Assembly: GCA_903860985.1 (NCBI GenBank)
Contig: CAIOSO010000175.1
Span: 1 to 40,057 of the forward strand
Direction: 5' to 3'
Source: an uncultured Flavobacteriales bacterium
Lineage (GTDB): Bacteria > Bacteroidota > Bacteroidia > Flavobacteriales_D > Crocinitomicaceae
Length of the DNA stretch: 40,057 nucleotides
Shown here one piece after another: positions 34,831 through 40,057 of this stretch (the first letter of the stretch is position 1; every line of letters starts with the position of its first letter). Below the pieces are notes generated by a model, which was not told the origin of the DNA, did not search any database, and was given only the letters and a program-made list of their open reading frames with translations. The position numbers and the translations under genes are program-made.

Positions 34831-35994
34831 TTACTGAAGTCGTTTGGTTGGTTCCCAAATACTCGATTTTACCCCTCTCAAAAACTTGAAGAATCCAAGG
34901 AACAATGCTATGTTCATGGAGGTAAAGTGTAAAATGTATCGCAGCCATTTAAAATGAATTCCTATTTTCTTTCCAATATAATCTGGGATATACAAAGCCA
35001 AGGGGAGGGTAAATAATGCATTAATGATGGAATACGCAAAGTGTTTGTGTATCAAAAAGCTTGATCCTATCCAAATGAATAGCATGAAAAACGGTAAAAT
35101 CCAACGGAGAAATTTATGAGAGAAAAAAGCGTAAGAAATGCCGTCAAAACGCAGTAACATCGGCCAAAATTGACTTAGGTTTTGAAAGTTCCCAGCGGAG
35201 ATGCGGATCTTTCGTTTGAATTCTATCCATGATTCATTGGATACATCCTCGTAAACAAAGGCATTCTGTTCGTTTATACATTGATATCCTTTCTGAAGGA
35301 TAAGCATGTTTAAATAAAAATCATCCACTAAAAAATGTGTAGGTATCGGTTCAAAACATACTTTTCGAAATGCGAAGCAGCCACCAAATGGACCCATCAT
35401 AGCGCCCCAAATTTTCCCTTCTGCATTTTTAGTTTGAACTTCGTTTGAGATGTAACCATTTTCTGCATAAGAAATCCCCGTGTCTTTGAGTCCAAAGTGC
35501 TCCATGCGACTATCAACCAAACCGATTTTAGGGTTTTTAAAATGTTTGACCAATTCCGGTAATGTTTTCGCATCAAAAAGGACATTGGCATCGGTCATAA
35601 TGATGATGTCGTGCTTCGCTTCTTGAACTAATTTATTGACGACCTTGATTTTTCCTTGCCTCTCTTGAAATTCAATGAGTTTCATGTCCTGAAACTTGCT
35701 TTCATAGGAGCGAATGATCTCACCTGTTTCATCCTGACAATTGTCAGCTCCAATCAATAATTGAATGCGATTAAAGTCATAATTAGTCTGTAATAAGGTT
35801 TCTAATTTTTGTCTAATGACTTTTTCTTCATTGTGCGCGGGAATGATGATGGTAATATGTGGAAAATCCTCCGTATAGATCATTTCGTTGGTTTTTCGAA
35901 AACGAGCGAAATATTGAACCATTTTAGGATAGATTACATAACTGTGTATGATTAATCCAACCCCTAGCCATAAAATGATTTCAATGATAAACAT
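34831..35994 (-). CDS. GT2-family glycosyltransferase, membrane bound
   Basis: 387 residues from the ATG at 35994; a TTG at 36015 overlaps a -7-like element and is rejected. An N-terminal membrane segment (MFIIEIILWLGVGLIIHSYV) is followed by the GT-A domain: ITIIIPAHNEEKVI, LLIGADNCQDETGEII, TDANVLFDA (the metal-binding acidic motif), GGCFAFRK and HFLVDDFYLNMLIL, then KRKIRISAGNFQNL. Two or three further membrane segments end the protein, as in processive enzymes of the hyaluronan/poly-GlcNAc synthase type. Its product is unknown. It follows a GT4 gene on the same strand after about 54 bases and probably belongs to an envelope-polysaccharide set. Confidence 0.9.
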   Translation of the reverse strand: MFIIEIILWLGVGLIIHSYVIYPKMVQYFARFRKTNEMIYTEDFPHITIIIPAHNEEKVIRQKLETLLQTNYDFNRIQLLIGADNCQDETGEIIRSYESKFQDMKLIEFQERQGKIKVVNKLVQEAKHDIIIMTDANVLFDAKTLPELVKHFKNPKIGLVDSRMEHFGLKDTGISYAENGYISNEVQTKNAEGKIWGAMMGPFGGCFAFRKVCFEPIPTHFLVDDFYLNMLILQKGYQCINEQNAFVYEDVSNESWIEFKRKIRISAGNFQNLSQFWPMLLRFDGISYAFFSHKFLRWILPFFMLFIWIGSSFLIHKHFAYSIINALFTLPLALYIPDYIGKKIGIHFKWLRYILHFTSMNIALFLGFFKFLRGVKSSIWEPTKRLQ

Positions 35995-36012
35995 GATAGA
36001 ATCCTTATGACA

Positions 36013-36046
36013 CAATATTAAACATTATTTACTGATTGTCTTTCAA
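36013..36046 (-). promoter_or_regulatory. Candidate promoter of the GT2 gene
   Basis: On the - strand TTG (36044-36046), 23 bases, then TAATATTG (36013-36020), one mismatch from the -7 consensus. The predicted start near 36008 fits the ATG at 35994. Confidence 0.35.
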
Positions 36047-36048
36047 AA

Positions 36049-37233
36049 TCAAGCGATGGAGGACAATTCTTTTTGTAGAATATCGATCACTTTTTTAGAG
36101 GAGAAAGCGGATTGAATGTATGCTTTCCCGAGATCTCCACGCATTTTTTGTTTGGATTGATCATCAAGTAATTCGATGACATCAGAAATATAGGATTCTT
36201 TATCCAAGTGAATAGGCATCTTCGTGTCTAACGATAGACCTTCGGCTGCTTTCGATGTTAAAACACAGGGAGCGCCAATGCTCATTGCTTCAAGTACTTT
36301 CATTTTAATCCCTGATCCAGATTGAAGACTCGCAATAAAAAGTCCATTTTCGGCAATGAACAACAAAGGATTCTCGACAAATCCATGGATGATGACATTT
36401 TTACCTCTCCATTCATTTGGAATGAGTTGACTTTTTCTACCAGCAATGTGAAATTGTAAAAGCGGGTATTTGGCTAGAAGCGAAGGAAATACTTCTTGAA
36501 TGAACCACTTCATAGCTTCCATATTTGGTTCCCAATCAAAGGCGCCCAAGAAACAAATTCGGTCCTTATTCCATTTTACTTCCATCGCGTTTTCGGGCAT
36601 AGAAGATGGAACACAGTGCACTGTTTTGTGTGTGACTTGTTTCATCATTATAGCATCCTCTTTCGAAATAGAAAAAATACAATCGACTTGTTTCCAGATG
36701 GATAATTCCTCTTTTTTTAGCGATTTAGCTAATTGTCGGATGTACCATGCTTTCAATGGTTTGTGTTCGTTTTTGGATAAATCCTCCCAAATGCGGTATT
36801 CCAAATTGTGAGAGCGATAGCAGATTTTTCCACTGAAAACTTCTCGTATGACAGGCGTGTAAATCGCAGCATATAAACTTTCGAAAATAACTACATCATA
36901 GCTTTTTGAACGAAGTTTCTCAACTAAAATTTTTGAAACCTTGTTGTTAAAGAAACGCTTTGTGTGATAGGATTGATTGGTCAATAAGCAAGTCAAAGCC
37001 GGAAGCATTTTCAGTTTTGTGTCAATTTCGATTCCTTGAAATGTGACTTTGGGTAAATCAAGTGCTTGATAAGCTTGCGGTTCGAATTGATGTTTATGCG
37101 TACTTAATGTCAAGTAATCAATCTGTTGAATCATTGGCATTTCGCATAAATCCAGGAGAAAACGACTCATGGCTAGACAGCCACCATCGACAATAGGGTA
37201 GGGTGGTTTGTGACTAAGTACGAGAATGCGCAT
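36049..37233 (-). CDS. GT4-family glycosyltransferase
   Basis: 394 residues from the ATG at 37233 (MRILVLSHKPPYPIVDGGCL), which is the natural GT-B N-terminus; an upstream extension lies inside the permease gene and is rejected. The C-terminal half shows the donor-binding pattern: FLGAFDWEPNMEAMKWFIQE, HIAGRKSQLIP, NVIIHGFVENP and SGIKMKVLEAMSIGAPCVLT with the Glu of the EX7E-type motif. Hydrophobicity is low, so it is probably cytoplasmic and membrane-associated. The sugar is unknown. Overlap with the LptF/G-type permease gene by 20 bases suggests one operon. Confidence 0.9.
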   Translation of the reverse strand: MRILVLSHKPPYPIVDGGCLAMSRFLLDLCEMPMIQQIDYLTLSTHKHQFEPQAYQALDLPKVTFQGIEIDTKLKMLPALTCLLTNQSYHTKRFFNNKVSKILVEKLRSKSYDVVIFESLYAAIYTPVIREVFSGKICYRSHNLEYRIWEDLSKNEHKPLKAWYIRQLAKSLKKEELSIWKQVDCIFSISKEDAIMMKQVTHKTVHCVPSSMPENAMEVKWNKDRICFLGAFDWEPNMEAMKWFIQEVFPSLLAKYPLLQFHIAGRKSQLIPNEWRGKNVIIHGFVENPLLFIAENGLFIASLQSGSGIKMKVLEAMSIGAPCVLTSKAAEGLSLDTKMPIHLDKESYISDVIELLDDQSKQKMRGDLGKAYIQSAFSSKKVIDILQKELSSIA

Positions 37234-38674
37234 TTTTCCTGAATAATTTAGTAGCGAATTTACTCCACATTTCTTTGGAGAAAATTTGTGCGTCATTTGC
37301 GGCAGCACGCGTGATTACCCAGGCAACTGGGGTAAAGAAAAATCCAGCTAACCACATGCCCACAAATGGAGAAACGGTATTCACTTCCGCTAGATTTTGT
37401 CCGATGCTATTGAGCATGAAATACACCATGAATGTTAATGCGGCTACAACAACAGGGGCGCCAAATCCACCTTTGCGAATAATTGCACCAAGTGGACCGC
37501 CAACAAAAAACAAAACTACCACAGCATAGGTTAATGCGAGCTTTTTGTGGAACTCAATCCAGTAAAGGTCAGCCTCCTTTTCCATTACTTCCATAAACCG
37601 GTCTTGATTATCAACTGTTTCATTGGTTCTCCTTAATCTGGAAATAACGATGTTTCGTGCTTGTAGTTTATCAAGATTTGTTAAACCTTTAAATTGTACA
37701 GTGGGGATTTTTTCTGGTTCGGCCAATCCTGTATTTGGATCATGGTAGACAATTTTATCGTTAAAACTGACAAATTCTTTGCTGCTATTTTTTGCGAATG
37801 TTTTATATAGATCACGTTTCTTCTTTTCTAAAGAATCCATCGCCGAACTAATTTGAAAGACATTCATCATTTCATATTTATCCGTGAATAAGTCCTCATC
37901 CGTGCGATTCAAGCTAAATCCAGCAATATTCAATTTATACGTTCCATGCTCAAAATACGAAATCCTAGATGGTCTTCCAGAAGGATTCTGAATACTGCCA
38001 TTCGGGAGAAAAAGTGGATTTTGAATATCTAGTTCCTCAAGGATTTTGCCATTTTTTAAATCAAAAAACATGAATTGACCATTTTCTGATTTATAGATGC
38101 GGGCTTCTTTAGCCTTTACTGTTTTTAATTCGCTTGGGTGGCTGTAATCATGAATGGTTATCCCTTTGTATACTGAATCGTTATAGGATTCTACTTTAAT
38201 AGAGAATCCTTCGAAATCTTTTGTGTAAACTCCTGGCGTCAAAATAGAAGATATTTTGGTGTTTTGAATGTCGTAAATTAAGGTGTGAAATTTTAAATTA
38301 AACACAGGAATTACATAATTTGCAAAATAAAATGTGCTGATGGAAATAACGACTACAATCAACATAAGTGGACGCATGATGCGATACAGTGAAAGTCCAC
38401 TGGATTTAAGTGCAGTCAGCTCATTGTTTTCAGCGAAACTGCCGAAAGTCATTAAAGAGGAAAGAAGAATGGCTAGGGGCAATGCTAATGGAATCAGGTT
38501 TGCGGAGACATAGAACAGCAATTCAAGAATGACCCAAACGCTAAGTCCTTTCCCCATTAAATCATCCATATATACCCAAAAGAACTGCAAAATTAAAATG
38601 AACATCGAAATCACCAGTGTCACTATAAATGGACCGGCAAATGATCGAATGCTAAATAGATACAGTCTTTTCAA
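37214..38674 (-). CDS. LptF/LptG-family permease
   Basis: 486 residues. LptF/G proteins with LptB extract lipopolysaccharide from the inner membrane. The membrane segments are N-terminal (FIVTLVISMFILILQFFWVY, LIPLALPLAILLSSLMTFG) and C-terminal (KKLALTYAVVVLFFVGGPLG, VVVAALTFMVYFMLNSIG), with a periplasmic beta-rich domain of about 250 residues between, and the typical FAENNELTALKSSGLSLYRI. The start is taken as the TTG at 38674 (MKRLYLFSIRSFAGPF), because the longer one at 38692 coincides with a -7 promoter element. LptF and LptG cannot be told apart. GT4 overlaps by 20 bases; the START-like gene is upstream. Confidence 0.88.
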   Translation of the reverse strand: MKRLYLFSIRSFAGPFIVTLVISMFILILQFFWVYMDDLMGKGLSVWVILELLFYVSANLIPLALPLAILLSSLMTFGSFAENNELTALKSSGLSLYRIMRPLMLIVVVISISTFYFANYVIPVFNLKFHTLIYDIQNTKISSILTPGVYTKDFEGFSIKVESYNDSVYKGITIHDYSHPSELKTVKAKEARIYKSENGQFMFFDLKNGKILEELDIQNPLFLPNGSIQNPSGRPSRISYFEHGTYKLNIAGFSLNRTDEDLFTDKYEMMNVFQISSAMDSLEKKKRDLYKTFAKNSSKEFVSFNDKIVYHDPNTGLAEPEKIPTVQFKGLTNLDKLQARNIVISRLRRTNETVDNQDRFMEVMEKEADLYWIEFHKKLALTYAVVVLFFVGGPLGAIIRKGGFGAPVVVAALTFMVYFMLNSIGQNLAEVNTVSPFVGMWLAGFFFTPVAWVITRAAANDAQIFSKEMWSKFATKLFRKNAHSRT

Positions 38675-38689
38675 TGCTGAAAATTTCGT

Positions 38690-38719
38690 CAAAGGTAGCT
38701 AATATACGCTGAAAATGAA
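38690..38719 (-). promoter_or_regulatory. Candidate promoter of the LptF/G-type gene
   Basis: On the - strand TTC (38717-38719), a 19-base spacer and TACCTTTG (38690-38697). The -7 is a full match. The in-frame TTG at 38690-38692 is part of it, so the start codon should be downstream. Confidence 0.5.
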
Positions 38720-38734
38720 GAAGAATTGTGTGTG

Positions 38735-39118
38735 CTATGAACCAATCACTCTTTTTAAATCATTCACTTGTTGATTCCATAACATGATGGAACTTTCTTT
38801 ATCTGAAGGATCAGCAAAGTCAGTGATTTGAAGCGAAACAGAAGAAGTCATCGGATCCACGATGTATGCGATTTCGAAGTAAACATCAAGGTTATCTTCT
38901 TCATCAGAAAGCCAACGCCAACGAATCCTTGCATTCGGTTTATTTTGCAATAGGCGCGCTTCTTCTAAGTTTCCATCCCATTCAAATGAATAGATGTCAT
39001 CAATGATGTTGACATCATCCGCGAACCATTCTGATAATCCATCAGGCGTATTGATTAATTTCTCCAATATACGGGGTGATGTTTTCAACAGGAATTCTAA
39101 TTCGTATTTTTCTTTCAT
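38735..39118 (-). CDS. START-like domain protein of the Bacteroidota type
   Basis: 127 residues from the ATG at 39118 (MKEKYELEFLLKTSPRILEK). An upstream TTG extension is rejected. The blocks LINTPDGLSEWFADDVN, IYSFEWDGNLEEARLL, ARIRWRWLSDEED and SLQITDFADPSDKES, ending WNQQVNDLKRVIG, match a small START/AHA1-like family common in Bacteroidota, with a hydrophobic cavity that could bind a lipid or other small ligand. No function is established that I can recall. The ATG faces the divergent methyltransferase-like gene across 61 bases; the permease gene follows 60 bases after its stop, with its own promoter. Confidence 0.88.
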   Translation of the reverse strand: MKEKYELEFLLKTSPRILEKLINTPDGLSEWFADDVNIIDDIYSFEWDGNLEEARLLQNKPNARIRWRWLSDEEDNLDVYFEIAYIVDPMTSSVSLQITDFADPSDKESSIMLWNQQVNDLKRVIGS

Positions 39119-39138
39119 GGGACTTCCGTAATAAATTC

Positions 39139-39146
39139 TAATTTTG
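39139..39146 (+). promoter_or_regulatory. Candidate -7 element of the ICMT-like gene
   Basis: TAATTTTG, a full match; a TTC 22 bases upstream is weak. The transcript would start near 39152, upstream of the ATG at 39180. The TTG at 39144-39146 is in frame with the gene but belongs to the promoter. Confidence 0.42.
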
Positions 39147-39179
39147 TTAAGCCTCTGCAATATACTAATTAAATCGGAA

Positions 39180-39920
39180 ATGTCGCTCTCCAATTCGTTT
39201 GAACAAATAGGGAATCAACTTTTTAGATACCGTGGATTTGTCCCCGTGATTTTTGCTGTTGGAGCGTTTTTTATCCAAGTACAGGATTCGCAAGAACGAA
39301 TGTCCTTTGGTTTGTGTGAGGAAATAGCACTTTTTTTAGTTTTTTTTGGTCATTTGATTCGTGCCCTGACAGTCGGACATCGCAGCATGCAGACTTCTGG
39401 ACGTAATCGTAGTCATCAGGTTGCGGAATTGCTTAATACAAAAGGAATGTACTCCATCGTTCGACATCCGTTATACTTGGCGAATATCTTGATTTGGATA
39501 GGCTGGACCACCTTACTTTGTATTCCTTGGTTGATTGTGGTGGCGACGTTTGTTTTTGTCGTATACTACTTGTTCATTATGTATGCGGAGGAGCAATTCC
39601 TGCGGAGAAAGTTTGGTCAGGATTATGAAAGATGGCAGCGCAGAACGCCTCGATTGATTCCCAATCCATTTTTGTACGCTTCAAGTTCCAATGATTTTTC
39701 GTGGAGAATCGTATTCAAAAACGAATATCCAGGCTGGACAGCCAGTATGACAATAGCCTTGTGTATTTACTCTCTTCTTGTTAATATGAGTTATCCATTT
39801 TCACAATATTACCAATTCTACATTAAGGGGTGGTTGCTCTTCGGAGGAGGCATCGCTTTGTTTGGATTGACTTTTCGTTACCTCAAACATCGAACGAAAC
39901 TCTTTCACGAGATGGACTAA
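39180..39920 (+). CDS. Isoprenylcysteine carboxyl methyltransferase-like membrane protein
   Basis: 246 residues from the ATG at 39180. Several hydrophobic segments are present, and the family signature is clear: TKGMYSIVRHPLYLANIL, then a long hydrophobic stretch, then AEEQFLRRKFGQDYERWQRR (the EE...FG..Y..W pattern), shared by ICMT, NnrU and phospholipid methyltransferase (PEMT-like) membrane enzymes. It presumably uses SAM on a membrane substrate; which one is unknown. Two further segments follow near the C-terminus. It converges on recR with a four-base overlap of stop codons and is divergent from the START-like gene. Confidence 0.87.
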   Translation: MSLSNSFEQIGNQLFRYRGFVPVIFAVGAFFIQVQDSQERMSFGLCEEIALFLVFFGHLIRALTVGHRSMQTSGRNRSHQVAELLNTKGMYSIVRHPLYLANILIWIGWTTLLCIPWLIVVATFVFVVYYLFIMYAEEQFLRRKFGQDYERWQRRTPRLIPNPFLYASSSNDFSWRIVFKNEYPGWTASMTIALCIYSLLVNMSYPFSQYYQFYIKGWLLFGGGIALFGLTFRYLKHRTKLFHEMD

Positions 39921-40057
39921 TGTCCGCTTTGAAATACTTGACGTTGCTGAAGGGAACGTCCAAGCGTGAGTTCATCTGCATACTGCAATTCGGATCCAAC
40001 CGCAATTCCGCGAGAAATCGAAGTGATCAAACATTCGAACCGTTGAAGTTTTTTGAA
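39917..40057 (-). CDS. recR: Recombination mediator protein RecR, C-terminal 46 residues (5' end outside window)
   Basis: The frame is open to the right edge and ends in TAG at 39919-39917. The translated end (LITSISRGIAVGSELQYADE, then LTLGRSLQQR) matches the end of the RecR Toprim domain, with the conserved ELxYADExTLGR block. RecR acts with RecF and RecO to load RecA at gapped DNA. Only the C-terminus can be checked, so the N-terminal zinc finger is not seen. The stop overlaps that of the ICMT-like gene by four bases. Confidence 0.9.
   Translation of the reverse strand, partial: FKKLQRFECLITSISRGIAVGSELQYADELTLGRSLQQRQVFQSGH

Overview
The window looks like a chromosomal segment of a Bacteroidota bacterium, most likely of the order Flavobacteriales. 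A Fluviicola/Crocinitomicaceae-like organism would fit, but that is inference from gene content only. The evidence is AT-rich DNA, two large secreted proteins ending in the gliding-motility-associated (type B) sorting domain of the type IX secretion system, a START-like protein and a DUF6913-type protein typical of the phylum, and promoters of the Bacteroidota type (TTG or TTC, then 17-23 bases, then TAnnTTTG). Gene density is very high. I saw no stretch above about 160 bases without a gene, and no rRNA, tRNA, CRISPR, insertion sequence or prophage.

Layout. 1-5953 (+): the end of a subtilisin-like protease, a SnoaL/NTF2-like secreted protein, prmC, ligA, a DUF6913-like protein, dapA and a VanX-like D-Ala-D-Ala dipeptidase lipoprotein, all nearly touching or overlapping. 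5950-7319 (-): a lipoprotein and an FkbM methyltransferase. 7420-10213 (+): a secreted DPP-IV-like S9 peptidase and a GNAT acetyltransferase, ending at a bidirectional terminator shared with trxB (-). 11374-12963 (+): a complete S8 protease paralogous to the one at the left edge, then a terminator and a TerC-family membrane protein. 14133-18085 (-): zwf-pgl-edd, the oxidative entry into the Entner-Doudoroff route; no KDPG aldolase gene is present.

18193-23739 (+): two tandem giant surface or secreted proteins (921 and 923 residues), one with a lectin-like head and one with a glycine-rich head. They share a cysteine-containing repeat module and the T9SS type B C-terminus. 23728-28094 (-): ACP phosphodiesterase, DUF2795 (its own promoter and terminator), PduO-type cobalamin adenosyltransferase, a long plant/cyanobacteria-type IspH, a DUF1801 protein and a class I aminotransferase. 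28148-31019 (-): a GT39 glycosyltransferase, a PAP2 phosphatase and a CPBP intramembrane protease, which looks like an envelope-lipid set. 31143-34828 (+): an ECF sigma factor, ffh, an M50 site-2-type protease one base after ffh, and a small exported protein. 34831-39118 (-): GT2, GT4, LptF/G-type permease and START-like protein, again envelope-related. 39180-39920 (+): an isoprenylcysteine-methyltransferase-like membrane protein. The right edge holds the last 46 codons of recR (-).

No clearly novel defence or mobile system is visible; this is mostly core genome. The more unusual points are these. First, several -7 promoter elements end in TTTG, and their TTG lies in frame with the downstream gene, so naive start calling reaches into the promoter; I corrected those starts. 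Second, five convergent gene pairs abut or overlap at their stop codons. Third, ffh is tightly linked to an intramembrane-type protease. Fourth, two adjacent T9SS cargo genes share a module, and one carries an internal tandem duplication of about 137 residues.
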